This document shows positions 27,302-37,254 of a DNA stretch of 64,000 nt, piece by piece. Each line of letters opens with the position of its first letter. Position 1 is the first letter of the stretch. The stretch covers positions 1 through 64,000 of the forward strand of contig NZ_JASJOM010000012.1 of NCBI RefSeq assembly GCF_030271255.1, given 5' to 3'. Source of the stretch: Peribacillus folii. GTDB taxonomy: Bacteria > Bacillota > Bacilli > Bacillales > DSM-1321. Under the pieces are notes generated by a model. The model ran no database searches. It was not told the origin of the DNA and was given only the letters and a program-made list of their open reading frames with translations. The position numbers and the translations under genes are program-made.

Positions 27302-28879
27302 TCAGTCAAAATACAGCTGATTATTTTCTGCATAGAAGGTCCCTTTCGTCATATCATTCAATATCTTTTCCAGACTTTTGATTTGCAAGCGTGTATCCGG
27401 AAAGGCCATTCGATTAATCGTGATTTCACCTTCCCCTTTCGATTCAAGCATATCCATGAACGATTTCCGTTTCCCATCTATTTGAAAAATTTGCGCCAGC
27501 AGCCTCTCCATCCCCTTCCTTGTTTGTTCATATTGAAATTGCTGCTCTTCAGTCAATTCATCAGGAAACGCATCGTAGACTTCGAACTTTTCCTTTAATG
27601 CTTCCAGCTGTTCAATCTTTGATTTATATAAAAGTAAGGTCTGATTCAATTCTTCCTTGATCAACTTACGGTTAAACCCCTTCACGTTTATGATCGTTTT
27701 CCGTTGCAAACGGTTACCTATCACTGCCGCCCTCACCTTTCCTTCCGCTTCTACTACGCCGCCGATCAGCTTCCCCTTTTTTTCATCCGTGAAAATATTC
27801 TTCGCTTTAAGGAAGCTGCCTAGCGAATATGATCCTATATGTATATTTTCCCCTGCGTTCAAGTGGCATTCGTTGGCGTGCTTCACAAAAATATTCCTTC
27901 CTGCCGAGACCTTCGATAGTCCTTTACCGAATATGCCTCCTTTAATGAATACGTCACCCTCTACTGATTGGATCTCCTTGACATTGCTTATGCCGAGCTC
28001 ACTAAGTATGGAGATATCTTTCGTAGCTGTAACCGAAAAATGGTCCACGACCGTTCCTTTAACCGTGACGCTTCCATCAAATTCGATATTGCCGGTTTCA
28101 ATTCCTACATCTCCATCAATCGATAAGTGGGCACCCACCGCAATCTTCCCATCCCTGAATTCCACTACCCCGTCCATCAATGCCCGAAGGATGATCTTTC
28201 CCTCTTCCTCATATGCCGCGATCGTTTTTTTGTCATAGCGCAATTTTTTATCGCTTCCTTTTCTAGGAAGCGCGAGCTCTCCTGTAATCATCCGTCCCAT
28301 TTCTCCTGAGGTAGGCGCAATCCTTTCGCCAAGCCAATCGCCCCTCTTCACCTCATCAAGAAAACTCATATCATAATAATCAGCTTTACCATCTTCCCTG
28401 ACAGCCGGTTTACGCTTTGAACGTTTAAAATAGGTGACAACGGCATCCCTTCCATGAACTGGTTCCTTCCCCACCGCAATGATCATTTGATTTTTGGTGG
28501 TCAGCTCGTTTTGCAGAACCTCCATCAATATTCCCTCTGAAATATTTTCCTTTTGAAGGCTTTCGAGAATATCTCCCACAATGGCGGAATAATTTCCTTT
28601 AAGATGGGCTTCTGAACAATTTAGTTTTACATGTGCGGACATTTTATCCTGAGCGATGTCCAATTCAATAATGGGCTTCAGCCGCCCGACCGGAATTTTT
28701 TCTCCGTTAGCCTCCATCAGCGCTTGTTTTAAGTCTTTTACGTGCTCCAGTATGATTTGTGGGAACGTTTGCAGAATGGGGTTCAGATTCAGTATGGAAA
28801 AGCCTTTAAGTAAAACGGTGATATACACCATTCCGGATTCCGCTTCTAATACAAAATGCTCATTTTTTTCAAAGATCAT
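27302..28879 (-). CDS. FapA/DUF342-family protein
   Basis: A protein of about 525 residues with the DUF342 (FapA) core: a long right-handed beta-helix of short hydrophobic/glycine repeats (about residues 180-400: GDVGIETGNIEFDGSVTVKG, DVFIKGGIFGKGLSKVSAG and similar), followed by a coiled-coil region rich in Glu, Lys and Leu. Family members are polymers or scaffolds whose role in Bacillus is poorly known. GGAAGGG precedes the ATG at 28879; an ATG five codons upstream would swallow that site. It sits between glpQ-like and spo0A, where I do not recall a counterpart in B. subtilis. Confidence 0.8.
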   Translation of the reverse strand: MIFEKNEHFVLEAESGMVYITVLLKGFSILNLNPILQTFPQIILEHVKDLKQALMEANGEKIPVGRLKPIIELDIAQDKMSAHVKLNCSEAHLKGNYSAIVGDILESLQKENISEGILMEVLQNELTTKNQMIIAVGKEPVHGRDAVVTYFKRSKRKPAVREDGKADYYDMSFLDEVKRGDWLGERIAPTSGEMGRMITGELALPRKGSDKKLRYDKKTIAAYEEEGKIILRALMDGVVEFRDGKIAVGAHLSIDGDVGIETGNIEFDGSVTVKGTVVDHFSVTATKDISILSELGISNVKEIQSVEGDVFIKGGIFGKGLSKVSAGRNIFVKHANECHLNAGENIHIGSYSLGSFLKAKNIFTDEKKGKLIGGVVEAEGKVRAAVIGNRLQRKTIINVKGFNRKLIKEELNQTLLLYKSKIEQLEALKEKFEVYDAFPDELTEEQQFQYEQTRKGMERLLAQIFQIDGKRKSFMDMLESKGEGEITINRMAFPDTRLQIKSLEKILNDMTKGTFYAENNQLYFD

Positions 28880-28997
28880 GTACACCCTTCCCATCTGATA
28901 CTTATATATACCTATGATTATAATCTAAAAATTAAGAGAAATGATAAAATAGGAACATTTTCTATTTAACTAATAATTCTGATAATTAAACAAACAA

Positions 28998-29053
28998 AAA
29001 CGCCTTTTATTTATTGGATTCTTCCTGCAAAATCCAATAAATAAAAGGCGTTT
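28998..29053 (-). terminator. Terminator after spo0A: perfect 23-bp inverted repeat
   Basis: Arms 28998-29020 and 29031-29053 are perfectly complementary around a 10-base loop; the arm begins AAACGCCTTTTATTT. T-rich sequence follows on both sides. It lies about 150 bases beyond the spo0A stop. The 28880-29210 gap contains no gene that I can see. Confidence 0.85.
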
Positions 29054-29068
29054 AATTTTTAGCCTACT

Positions 29069-29106
29069 AGAAGTTGCCTAAAAGGGCGAAGGCACAAGCA
29101 ACTTCT
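29069..29106 (-). other. Second hairpin in spo0A 3' region
   Basis: AGAAGTTGC (29069-29077) pairs with GCAACTTCT (29098-29106) around a 20-base loop, lying between the spo0A stop and the 23-bp terminator. There is no clear T-run, so it may protect the 3' end of the transcript. Confidence 0.5.
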
Positions 29107-29210
29107 TTCTTTCCCGTGCCACCAGCAAGGGGGAATATTTATCTTTAGCGGCTCTAGCCTTTATCTAATCGAAGGAAACGATCGAAGCTAATAACATCCC
29201 GTGTGTCCTG

Positions 29211-30002
29211 TCAAGATGCTTTATGTTCAAGACGGAGCTTATCGGCAACCATTGCAATGAATTCGGAATTTGTAGGTTTTGCCTTGGTCATGCTGACCGT
29301 ATAACCGAATAGAGATGAAATGGATTCGATATTGCCTCGGCTCCAGGCCACTTCAATCGCATGACGGATGGCTCTTTCAACACGGCTGGCGGTTGTATTG
29401 TATTTTTTTGCGATATCTGGATACAACACTTTGGTGATCGAACCCAACAGTTCGATATCGTTGTACACCATCGATATGGCTTCCCTTAAATACAAATAAC
29501 CCTTAATATGTGCAGGCACACCAATCTCATGGATAATGCTTGTAATGCTGGCGTCCAGATTCTTGGGCTTGGATTCATTTTGGGGACGATAGCTGAACTG
29601 ACTATGATTTTTCAAGACCGCCTGCCCTTTACCGCTCACCTGACGAATATGATTGGCCAGGTTCTCCATATCAAAAGGCTTCAGAATGAAGTAAGACGCG
29701 CCCAAATCAACTGCTTTTTTCGTGACATCTTCTTGACCAAAGGCAGTAAGCATAATTACGTTAGGCATGGCACCCCGTTTTACTTCACGAAGCTTTTCCA
29801 ATACACCCAACCCATCTAAATGAGGCATGATAATATCGAGGATCAATATATCGGGATCGACGCTTTCAAGCATCCCCAGGCAATCTTGTCCGTTATGGGC
29901 TACCCCGATTACCTCCATGTCTTCCTGTGCAGAAATGTATTCTTCCAGAAGGCCAACAAGTTCTCTATTATCATCTACAACGCATACCTTAATTTTTTTC
30001 AC
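29211..30002 (-). CDS. spo0A: Sporulation master regulator Spo0A
   Basis: Response regulator that commits the cell to sporulation after phosphorelay activation. The receiver domain has acidic pocket D10/D11 and phospho-acceptor D56 in LILDIIMP, identical numbering to B. subtilis. After a linker near residue 125-140 comes the Spo0A C-terminal DNA-binding domain with recognition helix region [20 protein letters not shown] use the GTG start at 30002, preceded by GAGGAGG at 9 bases, giving 263 residues; an ATG six codons further upstream lacks a site. It lies downstream of spoIVB, as in all Bacillus. Confidence 0.97.
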   Translation of the reverse strand: MKKIKVCVVDDNRELVGLLEEYISAQEDMEVIGVAHNGQDCLGMLESVDPDILILDIIMPHLDGLGVLEKLREVKRGAMPNVIMLTAFGQEDVTKKAVDLGASYFILKPFDMENLANHIRQVSGKGQAVLKNHSQFSYRPQNESKPKNLDASITSIIHEIGVPAHIKGYLYLREAISMVYNDIELLGSITKVLYPDIAKKYNTTASRVERAIRHAIEVAWSRGNIESISSLFGYTVSMTKAKPTNSEFIAMVADKLRLEHKAS

Positions 30003-30051
30003 GCTTGATTTCCTCCTCAACTACAATTGGTCTTTTTTTCTATATGACTAA

Positions 30052-30079
30052 ATTCTATTGTAATTGAACTTTTCGACAA
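30052..30079 (-). promoter_or_regulatory. Candidate sigma-A promoter of spo0A
   Basis: TTGTCG (30074-30079) and TAGAAT (30052-30057) on the minus strand are spaced by 16 bases. The -35 is part of an 0A box, so Spo0A would act here directly. Confidence 0.4.
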
Positions 30080-30095
30080 TGGAAACTAAATTCCT
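30071..30095 (-). promoter_or_regulatory. Candidate sigma-H promoter of spo0A with overlapping 0A box
   Basis: On the minus strand AGGAATT (30089-30095) and, after 11 bases, GTCGAAAA approximate the sigma-H consensus. TTGTCGAA (30072-30079) is an exact 0A box over the -10. Confidence 0.5.
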
Positions 30096-30181
30096 TTTAT
30101 TTTTGAAAAAATATAAGGAATTCAATATTATTCTCCCGATATCTCTCGTTTTCGACTTCGTTTGCTATTCGGTTAAATCGT

Positions 30182-30189
30182 TTGTCGAA
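30182..30189 (+). promoter_or_regulatory. 0A box upstream of spo0A
   Basis: TTGTCGAA is an exact Spo0A recognition sequence, about 110 bases from the first box and in the opposite orientation. A weaker TTCGAC lies near 30150. The arrangement fits autoregulation. Confidence 0.55.
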
Positions 30190-30307
30190 AAATCTTCACA
30201 TTGTTATCATTTTATCACATCGTTTGAAAAAAACCTCTACTTTTTACATAATACTGCAGTAAAACCTAAGGCGCGCCTTCACGATTCACTCCGCCTTCAA
30301 AAAAAAA

Positions 30308-30327
30308 GGGCATCCTAAGGGATACCC
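30308..30327 (-). terminator. Terminator after spoIVB
   Basis: GGGTATCC and GGATGCCC pair (one G-U) around a 4-base loop, followed on the minus strand by nine T residues. It starts 5 bases after the spoIVB stop codon. Confidence 0.9.
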
Positions 30328-30332
30328 GGTCT

Positions 30333-31625
30333 TCAACTTGCCTTTTCATAATTATCTTTGTCATATATATTGATACCGGCTTCGTTTAACATCCATTCGA
30401 TATGGACTCCATACCCACTTGTTGGATCATTTACAAATACATGGGTAACTGCACCGATTAATTTCCCATTTTGTATGATAGGACTGCCGCTCATTCCTTG
30501 AACGATCCCACCCGTTTTTTGGAGCAATTCTTTGTCTGTCACTTTCAAGACCATTCCTTTGATGGCAGGAAACTTTTGCGGAATGGAACTGACGATTTCC
30601 ACATCGAATTCTTCTACTTTAGATCCATCCACCACAGTCAAGATTTTTGCTGGCCCTTCCTTTACCTCATGGGAAAGGGTGATGGGCAGAGCTTTGTCAT
30701 TAATCCCATTTTTGAAATCTTGATTTAATTTTCCAAAAATCCCAAAGGGACTGTTGCGATTGATATTACCTATTTTTTCTTTATTGGAAGAAAAGCGTGC
30801 CAATTTTTCTCCAGGATCTCCATTGCTTCCCTTTTCAATGGAAGTGACCGTCGATTGAACAATTTGTCCATCTTTGACAACAATCGGTTTTTTCGTATCC
30901 ATATCGGATATCACATGTCCCAATGCCCCATATTTTTTTGAATCCGGGTGATAAAAGGTCATCGTTCCAATGCCGGCTGCCGAATCACGGATATATAAAC
31001 CCAATTTGTATGTTCCTTCATTCTTATCTTTCAAAGGTAAAAGGGTGCTATGAAGTACTTCGTTATCACGATTGATGACTAGTTTCAACGCTTCTCCCTT
31101 TTCACCTGCCTGCTGAACAAAAGGGGTTACATCCCCCATCTTTTTTATCGTCTGACCATTGATTTCTGTAATAATATCACCGATTTCAATTTTCGCTTTT
31201 TCTCCTGGTGATTTTTTCCCCTGCGCAGTATCAATAAGATGATGACCTACAACGAGTACACCAAGAGTATTCAGTTTCACCCCGATGGATTGGCCTCCAG
31301 GCATGACTTTAAAGTCCTTCAACACCCGAATGTCGACCTTTTTGGCAGGCAGCCCTGCCACATCAAGTAACACTTCATTCGTACCTGGCTTCTCTGCACC
31401 AAGTGTAATTGAAGCTTGCTCATCATGAAGCGAAATCCCGTCACTGGATCCCGAAGTTTTTGCAGAAACAGGCAATGACTTGGAAATACTATATTGACTT
31501 CCTTCAAATAGTACAAGATGATTTGGAATCAAAAAATATTCACGAGATGGCTGGTATAACCCTAATGTTAATAGCGAAACAAGGAGAATTCCACCGATGA
31601 TTCTGTTTATCCATATAAATTTCAA
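30333..31625 (-). CDS. spoIVB: SpoIVB serine peptidase (sporulation signalling)
   Basis: Forespore-secreted S55-family protease that cleaves SpoIVFA and releases pro-sigma-K processing. An N-terminal membrane anchor ([16 protein letters not shown]), a PDZ domain (about residues 100-190, [15 protein letters not shown] to [10 protein letters not shown]) and the S55 catalytic domain are present, with the nucleophile in GMSGSP about 50 residues from the end. Start: a GTG at 31634 abuts its own AGGAG site, so I prefer the TTG three codons in (31625), spaced 10 bases. Product about 430 residues. Located between recN and spo0A as in B. subtilis. Confidence 0.94.
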   Translation of the reverse strand: MKFIWINRIIGGILLVSLLTLGLYQPSREYFLIPNHLVLFEGSQYSISKSLPVSAKTSGSSDGISLHDEQASITLGAEKPGTNEVLLDVAGLPAKKVDIRVLKDFKVMPGGQSIGVKLNTLGVLVVGHHLIDTAQGKKSPGEKAKIEIGDIITEINGQTIKKMGDVTPFVQQAGEKGEALKLVINRDNEVLHSTLLPLKDKNEGTYKLGLYIRDSAAGIGTMTFYHPDSKKYGALGHVISDMDTKKPIVVKDGQIVQSTVTSIEKGSNGDPGEKLARFSSNKEKIGNINRNSPFGIFGKLNQDFKNGINDKALPITLSHEVKEGPAKILTVVDGSKVEEFDVEIVSSIPQKFPAIKGMVLKVTDKELLQKTGGIVQGMSGSPIIQNGKLIGAVTHVFVNDPTSGYGVHIEWMLNEAGINIYDKDNYEKAS

Positions 31626-31714
31626 TCCATTCACTCTCCTCGCTCTCTGAAACTTTATGGCTACACCTTTAATTTAGCCCTCATGACAATCATTTATAAC
31701 AGGAGCAAAAAATA

Positions 31715-31740
31715 AAAGCTATCCGTTTTTGGATAGCTTT
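31715..31740 (-). terminator. Terminator after recN
   Basis: AAAGCTATCC (31715-31724) pairs perfectly with GGATAGCTTT (31731-31740). On the minus strand TATTTTTT follows. Confidence 0.88.
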
Positions 31741-31795
31741 ACAATGAATGCTCATGATAAGTTAAAAAAATGTTCATAATCTTCTTACGCGCCGC

Positions 31796-33511
31796 TCAAG
31801 AAGTGATCTTCAGCCTTTTTGCCAGCTGTATTAACTCATTGGCATGCTGCTTCGTCAAGTCCGTAATCTCGACACCTGAAATCATCCTGCCGATTTCTTT
31901 TATTTTTTCCGTTTCAATCAAAGGCTTAACCGAAGTATTCGTACGTCCCCCCCTGACATTTTTCGCAATGAATAAATGGGTATCCGCCATAGCGGCAACC
32001 TGCGGCAAATGAGATATGCACAACACCTGTGATCCCGTTGCCACTTTATAAATCTTCTCGGCAATGGACTGGGCAACACGTCCGCTGACACCCGTGTCGA
32101 CTTCATCGAATATGATGGAGGTAATCCCTTGATGCTTGGAAAAAATACTTTTCAGCGCCAGCATGATACGCGACAGCTCACCACCTGAGGCGATTTTGGA
32201 AAGGGGCTTCAATGGTTCCCCTGGATTGGTTGATATATAAAATTCCATGGAATCCAGCCCGGATTGATTTATTCCCTTATCTGACAATTCATCGAACGTA
32301 TAAGCAGTTTGATGGAAGTGGGGTTCAAAAATTGTTTTTTCCATGTATAAATCTTTTAATTCCTGATGGATTTTTTTTGTAAGCTGTTGAGCGAATGCCT
32401 GACGTAATTCAGACAAGTTCTTTGCTTCGACAATCAAATCAGCCTTAATCGATTTCATTTCCTTTTCGAGCTTCGCTATATGCGTTTCCCTATTAAGCAG
32501 TTTTTCGACTTCCTCTTCGATGCCTGCGCCATATTCAAGAATTTCCTCGATGGACCGTCCGTATTTACGCTTCAATTGATTTATTTCATTAAGCCGTCCC
32601 TCAATGAATTCAACACGTTCCGTATCATAATCCAAGGAATCCAGTTGATCCCGGATGTTCGACACGGCTTCCTCAAGGAGGAAGTAACTATTGGAGACGA
32701 TCTCAGAGCTTGCCTTTAACCCTTCATCGAGCCCTGCAGCTTCTTCCATGTTATTCATGGCCACCGACAGCCAATCAATTGCTTGCTGCTCACCGTTTAA
32801 TGCATTATAGCTCGTTTGCAGCGCTTCATGGATTTTCTCAAAATTATTGATTTTCTTCCGCTCTTCCATCAATTCTTCATCTTCCTGAAGTTTCAAGTCG
32901 GCGTTTTGGATTTCATCGAGTTGAAATTGGATCAAATCAAGGCGATGAACCATTTGCTGCTCATTTTGACTTAAATCATTCAATTGCTTTGAAGCGGATT
33001 CATAACGTTTATATAGCTTTTGGTATTCCGTAAGTGCAGAAGCAATTTTTTCACCGCCGAATTGATCAAGCAGCGGCAGATGGAGTCGTTCATCCATTAA
33101 TTCCTGATGTTCATGCTGGCCATGGATATCGATCAGCGTCCGACCTATCTCGCGTAAAATGGCAATAGTTACCAGCTTTCCATTTACACGGCACACGCTT
33201 TTTCCGCTGAGAGAGATGTCTCGTCGAAGAATGGCCATCCCATCATTCATGTCCAAGCCGAATTCTTCAGCCTTGGCAAAGACCGGATGTTTTTCATCAT
33301 CTATTTGAAATAGCCCTTCTATTTCCGCCTTAGATTCTCCGTGACGAATAAACTCCGAAGAACCGCGCCCCCCAACTAATAGATGGACAGCATCTATGAT
33401 GATTGATTTACCTGCCCCTGTTTCACCGGTCAATACCGTCAAGCCTTTCTCGAACGAAACGGACAAGCTGTCTATGATCGCAAAATTCCTTATCGATAGT
33501 TCTGTTAACAA
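31796..33511 (-). CDS. recN: DNA repair protein RecN
   Basis: SMC-like ATPase that acts early at double-strand breaks. The 571-residue product has Walker A GETGAGKS at residues 29-36, a central coiled coil (about residues 155-370) and a C-terminal ABC half with signature SGGELSRIMLALK and Walker B IIFDEVDTGVSG. The gene starts 22 bases after argR, forming the conserved argR-recN unit. Length normal for the family. Confidence 0.96.
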   Translation of the reverse strand: MLTELSIRNFAIIDSLSVSFEKGLTVLTGETGAGKSIIIDAVHLLVGGRGSSEFIRHGESKAEIEGLFQIDDEKHPVFAKAEEFGLDMNDGMAILRRDISLSGKSVCRVNGKLVTIAILREIGRTLIDIHGQHEHQELMDERLHLPLLDQFGGEKIASALTEYQKLYKRYESASKQLNDLSQNEQQMVHRLDLIQFQLDEIQNADLKLQEDEELMEERKKINNFEKIHEALQTSYNALNGEQQAIDWLSVAMNNMEEAAGLDEGLKASSEIVSNSYFLLEEAVSNIRDQLDSLDYDTERVEFIEGRLNEINQLKRKYGRSIEEILEYGAGIEEEVEKLLNRETHIAKLEKEMKSIKADLIVEAKNLSELRQAFAQQLTKKIHQELKDLYMEKTIFEPHFHQTAYTFDELSDKGINQSGLDSMEFYISTNPGEPLKPLSKIASGGELSRIMLALKSIFSKHQGITSIIFDEVDTGVSGRVAQSIAEKIYKVATGSQVLCISHLPQVAAMADTHLFIAKNVRGGRTNTSVKPLIETEKIKEIGRMISGVEITDLTKQHANELIQLAKRLKITS

Positions 33512-33533
33512 ACGAGGTCACCTCACAAAATTA

Positions 33534-33983
33534 TTAGAGCATGTCCAAGAATTTGCCGGAAATGATCTTTGCATCTTCCTCAGAACGGCAAATGATCAAA
33601 CACGTATCATCGCCGCCGATCGTTCCGAGTATTTCTTGCCAATTTAAGTTATCAATCAACGCACAGATTGCCTGGGCATTACCTGGAAGCATCTTCATGA
33701 CGAGTAAATTGTTCGCTGCATCGATGCGAACAAAAGCATCAACGAGGATTCTCTTTAATTTTTGAAGTGGGTTAAACCGTTGATCGGCGGGCAGGCTGTA
33801 TTTATACCTTCCATCCGTCAGCGGGACCTTTACAAGATGGAGCTCCTTGATATCCCTTGATACCGTGGCCTGGGTCACGTTGTATCCAGCCAATTTCAGC
33901 TCTTCCACCAACTCATCTTGAGTTTCGATGTCGTTATTGGTGATAATGTCCCTTATTTTTATATGTCGTTGTCCTTTATTCAT
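33534..33983 (-). CDS. argR: Arginine repressor ArgR/AhrC
   Basis: Hexameric arginine-responsive regulator of arginine biosynthesis and catabolism; called AhrC in B. subtilis. The N-terminal winged HTH contains [21 protein letters not shown], and the C-terminal arginine-binding oligomerisation domain contains [12 protein letters not shown]. From ATG 33983 ([10 protein letters not shown]) the product is 149 residues, the same length as AhrC. A GTG four codons upstream overlaps the AGAGGTG ribosome site and is rejected. The art transporter genes in this window are a plausible target. Confidence 0.95.
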   Translation of the reverse strand: MNKGQRHIKIRDIITNNDIETQDELVEELKLAGYNVTQATVSRDIKELHLVKVPLTDGRYKYSLPADQRFNPLQKLKRILVDAFVRIDAANNLLVMKMLPGNAQAICALIDNLNWQEILGTIGGDDTCLIICRSEEDAKIISGKFLDML

Positions 33984-34293
33984 AAGCAGAAGCACCTCTT
34001 CTCAACTGTTGTTCATGTAATGAGCATGGGCATCACTGTCATATCATGTTAAAGCTGCCGATTCAGTATCGCTTCTCAATGATTGCTGCGTGCCTGAAAG
34101 GGCTGCTCTTGCCCGTGGTTAATATTAATGGTAGCGGATTATTATGCAATTGTACAACTTTTTCTCTAAATCGCATGTGTTGCGCTTTCATTATTTGTCG
34201 CAATGCTTACCAAGGCTCCTAAAAATCCTTCCCCAGAAGATAAAAAGCTCCTTTAGCCAACCATTCAGCCAAAGGAGCCCTCTAAAGTTCCAG
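33984..34293. other. argR-tlyA gap
   Basis: About 310 bases without a gene. TTGCAT and AATATT spaced 17 bases on the minus strand near 34125-34155 could be an argR promoter, but the match is weak. The tlyA-side end holds the terminator at 34247-34278. Confidence 0.4.
34247..34278 (-). terminator. Terminator after tlyA-type gene
   Basis: GCTCCTTT (34247-34254) pairs with AAAGGAGC (34271-34278). On the minus strand TTTTTATC follows. Confidence 0.8.
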
Positions 34294-35121
34294 CTATTCT
34301 TTTTTGAACTGGGCATGTGCTTCCGAGACGATTTTATCAACCGATTTCGCTAGCTTAATTTCCCCGTCTTCCTTCGTTCCTTGCCAATGTAAATGGAGGA
34401 GAAATTCAATATTTCCATCGCCTCCGGTAATCGGGGAAAAGGAGGCATCCAAAATATCGTAGCCTTCTTTTTTTGCGAAAGAAATGATTTTATCCAGCAC
34501 TTGCATGTGGATTTTCGGATCACGGACGATCCCCTTTTTGCCCACTTGGTCCTTTCCGGCTTCGAATTGCGGCTTCACCAAGGCAACGACATCACTGCCA
34601 GGAACAAGCAGGGTCTTTAACACAGGTAAAATTAACGTTAGCGAGATGAAGGAGACATCGATGCTTGCAAAATTAGGCATTTCCCCATCCAAATCGGCTG
34701 GTGTAACATAGCGGAAATTGGTCCGCTCCATCACTTTTACCCGCTCATCCTGCCTTAGCTTCCAAGCAAGTTGATTGTATCCGACATCCAGTGCATAAGA
34801 CATTGACGCACCTTTTTGCAAAGCGCAATCGGTGAACCCGCCAGTTGATGATCCGATGTCAAGGAGGATCTTTCCATCCATTTGCAAGTCAAATTCATTT
34901 AATGCTTTCTCCAGCTTCAGCCCGCCCCTTGAAACATAAGGCATGACTTTTCCTTTAATCGTGAATTCGAGATGGACGGGCACCTTTTCCCCCGGTTTTT
35001 CATACCTCTCTTCATTCGCGTAGACAAGACCGGCCATGACCATCCGCTTAGCTTTTTCACGTGTATCGGCCAAGCCTTGTTCTACAAGCAGTACATCTAC
35101 TCGTTCTTTCATTACTTTCAT
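34294..35121 (-). CDS. yqxC: TlyA-family rRNA (cytidine-2'-O)-methyltransferase (YqxC)
   Basis: A 275-residue protein with an N-terminal S4 RNA-binding domain (residues 5-65, RVDVLLVEQGLADTREKAKR) and an FtsJ-like methyltransferase domain with SAM motif LLDIGSSTGGFTDCAL. TlyA enzymes 2'-O-methylate rRNA; Bacillus members are often labelled YqxC or hemolysin TlyA. The ATG at 35121 is preceded by AAAGGG at 9 bases; M4 is an alternative start. It lies 4 bases after dxs, so it is in one transcript with it. A hemolytic role is unlikely from the domains. Confidence 0.9.
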   Translation of the reverse strand: MKVMKERVDVLLVEQGLADTREKAKRMVMAGLVYANEERYEKPGEKVPVHLEFTIKGKVMPYVSRGGLKLEKALNEFDLQMDGKILLDIGSSTGGFTDCALQKGASMSYALDVGYNQLAWKLRQDERVKVMERTNFRYVTPADLDGEMPNFASIDVSFISLTLILPVLKTLLVPGSDVVALVKPQFEAGKDQVGKKGIVRDPKIHMQVLDKIISFAKKEGYDILDASFSPITGGDGNIEFLLHLHWQGTKEDGEIKLAKSVDKIVSEAHAQFKKE

Positions 35122-35125
35122 AGTG

Positions 35126-37018
35126 TCAGGCCCTTTTTTCTTTTTTGGGTGTTATCATTTTAATCTTTTTAATGGCAGTTTCCGTCGTCAACCCGATTTC
35201 TTCTAGCAATTGATCGACACTCCCATGTTCAATGAAATAATCCGGGATGCCCATCCGATCGATGATGGCCCCATAAAAGCCTTGATCGTGTGCATATTCC
35301 AGTACAGAACTTCCAAAGCCGCCCTGCAGTACGGCTTCTTCTATCGTCAGGATCGGCATTTTTTCACCAAGGAGGCTGCTGAGCAGTTTCTCATCCAAAG
35401 GCTTAATGAACCTGGCATTGATCACCTTAACCGAATAATCCTCTTTCTCCAGCCGTTCTGCGGCCTCAAGGGCCATCGGAATCGTTGTGCCGAATGTTAA
35501 GATGGCTGCATCCGTTCCTTCTTTCAGCACTTCCCATGAACCGATTGGTATCTGCTTCAATTCGGTGTCCATCGCAACGCCCCACCCGTTTCCGCGTGGG
35601 AAGCGCATAGCGATCGGACCATCGTCATAGTTTATGGCCGTATTGACCATATGCTGACCTTCGTTTTCATCCTTCGGCATCATCAATACCATATTCGGGA
35701 CGTGGCGCAGAAATGCTATATCGAAAACGCCTTGATGCGTCTCGCCATCTGAGCCGACCAGCCCGGCACGATCGATACCAATGAATACGTTCAGATTCTG
35801 GCGGCAAATATCATGGACCACTTGGTCATAGGCCCTTTGGAGAAAGGTCGAATAAATGGCCAGGAATGGTTTCATGTTTTGCGTAGCCAAGCCGGCTGCA
35901 AAAGTGGCAGCATGCTGCTCGGCAATCCCTACATCATAGAAACGCTCCGGGAATTCCTGAGCAAATCCAACCAATTTCGAGCCGACCGGCATAGCAGGTG
36001 TTATGGCGACAATGCGTTCGTCTTCTCGGGCGAGCCTGCTGACGGTATCACTCACAAGGGCGCTCCACGCAGGACCTTTACTAGGCGATTTGACGAAATC
36101 ACCAGTATCGATCTTGTACGGACCTGTCCCATGCCAATTACCTGTCGTGTCCAATTCGGCTGGGGAGTAGCCCTTGCCCTTCTTCGTGATGACATGCAGC
36201 AGTACCGGACCTTTCGTTTTCTTGGCATACCTTAAATTCTCCAAAAGTTCTTCATAATTATGGCCATCCACGGGGCCAAGATATGTGAAGCCGAGTTCCT
36301 CGAAGAAAATTCCTGAAACCAACAAATACTTCATACTATCTTTCAAGCGTTCAGCGGTAGCAGCCAGCTTTCCTCCGACGGCAGGAATTTTTTTCAACAG
36401 CAGCTCCAACTCATCTTTTGCCCAATTATATTTCCCTGCTGTCCGCAATCTTCCCAATATGGTATGCAAGGCGCCAACGTTAGGGGCGATCGACATTTCA
36501 TTGTCATTAAGAATGACGATCATGTCCTTTTTTTCGTCACCGATATGATTCAAGGCTTCAAGTGCCATACCGCCGGTCAGGGCTCCATCCCCGATAACAG
36601 GTAGTATGAAACTTTTTTCACCTTTGATATCACGGGCAGCAGCCATTCCCATCGCAGCCGAAAGAGAAGTTGAACTGTGGCCGGTTTCCCATACATCATG
36701 GGGACTTTCAATCATTTTAGGAAACCCGCATAGCCCTTTGTATTTCTTTAAGCTATCGAACTCTCCAGCCCTGCCTGTCAGGATTTTGTGGACATAGGAT
36801 TGATGCCCGACATCCCACAGGATTTTATCATTGGGACTGTCAAACTCTTTATGCAAGGCAATGGTCAATTCCACTACACCTAAATTGGGGCCGATATGCC
36901 CGCCGGTGACCGATAGTTTTTCTACAAGGAATTTCCGGATATCCACACTTAGCTCGACTAGTTCTTCATTATTCATCTTCTTCAAAAAAGAAGGGTCTTT
37001 TATAGATAGAAGATCCAA
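35126..37018 (-). CDS. dxs: 1-Deoxy-D-xylulose-5-phosphate synthase
   Basis: First enzyme of the MEP isoprenoid pathway: condenses pyruvate and glyceraldehyde 3-phosphate with thiamine diphosphate. ThDP motif [19 protein letters not shown] through NDN, pyrimidine domain with [13 protein letters not shown], and the C-terminal transketolase domain are all visible. I propose the TTG at 37018, giving a start like [14 protein letters not shown] that lines up with B. subtilis Dxs (about 630 residues). The frame runs to 37063 but the extra residues have no good ribosome site, and the TTG site is itself only fair. It sits just downstream of ispA, both in isoprenoid synthesis, but a terminator separates them. 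Confidence 0.94.
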   Translation of the reverse strand: MDLLSIKDPSFLKKMNNEELVELSVDIRKFLVEKLSVTGGHIGPNLGVVELTIALHKEFDSPNDKILWDVGHQSYVHKILTGRAGEFDSLKKYKGLCGFPKMIESPHDVWETGHSSTSLSAAMGMAAARDIKGEKSFILPVIGDGALTGGMALEALNHIGDEKKDMIVILNDNEMSIAPNVGALHTILGRLRTAGKYNWAKDELELLLKKIPAVGGKLAATAERLKDSMKYLLVSGIFFEELGFTYLGPVDGHNYEELLENLRYAKKTKGPVLLHVITKKGKGYSPAELDTTGNWHGTGPYKIDTGDFVKSPSKGPAWSALVSDTVSRLAREDERIVAITPAMPVGSKLVGFAQEFPERFYDVGIAEQHAATFAAGLATQNMKPFLAIYSTFLQRAYDQVVHDICRQNLNVFIGIDRAGLVGSDGETHQGVFDIAFLRHVPNMVLMMPKDENEGQHMVNTAINYDDGPIAMRFPRGNGWGVAMDTELKQIPIGSWEVLKEGTDAAILTFGTTIPMALEAAERLEKEDYSVKVINARFIKPLDEKLLSSLLGEKMPILTIEEAVLQGGFGSSVLEYAHDQGFYGAIIDRMGIPDYFIEHGSVDQLLEEIGLTTETAIKKIKMITPKKEKRA

Positions 37019-37122
37019 ATAGGACCACTCACTTTCCGTCATTTTCGGTTGGAAGCAAAACAAAGCCTCATCAAGAGGTCTATATCGAAGACTTGACCGA
37101 AAAATTGTTTTAAGTTAAAAAT

Positions 37123-37153
37123 AGCCGCCAACACCCAGGTGATTTCGGCGGCT
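37123..37153 (-). terminator. Terminator after ispA
   Basis: AGCCGCC (37123-37129) pairs with GGCGGCT (37147-37153). On the minus strand TATTTTTAACTT follows. dxs probably has its own promoter beyond it. Confidence 0.8.
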
Positions 37154-37254
37154 TGATATACCTATTTTATCACGTAACTCAATTATTGATTTTCACAGTT
37201 TTTTGCACAATGAGTATACCATAAAACTTCAATTGATAACAAATTTAGCCACAA

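Noticed and set aside
27657-28238. 193-codon plus-strand frame inside the DUF342 gene
   Set aside because: Antisense to a coherent beta-helix protein; codon pattern follows the minus-strand gene.
34294-35121. Hemolysin function for the TlyA-type protein
   Set aside because: S4 plus FtsJ-like methylase domains point to rRNA methylation; there is no secretion signal or pore-forming feature.
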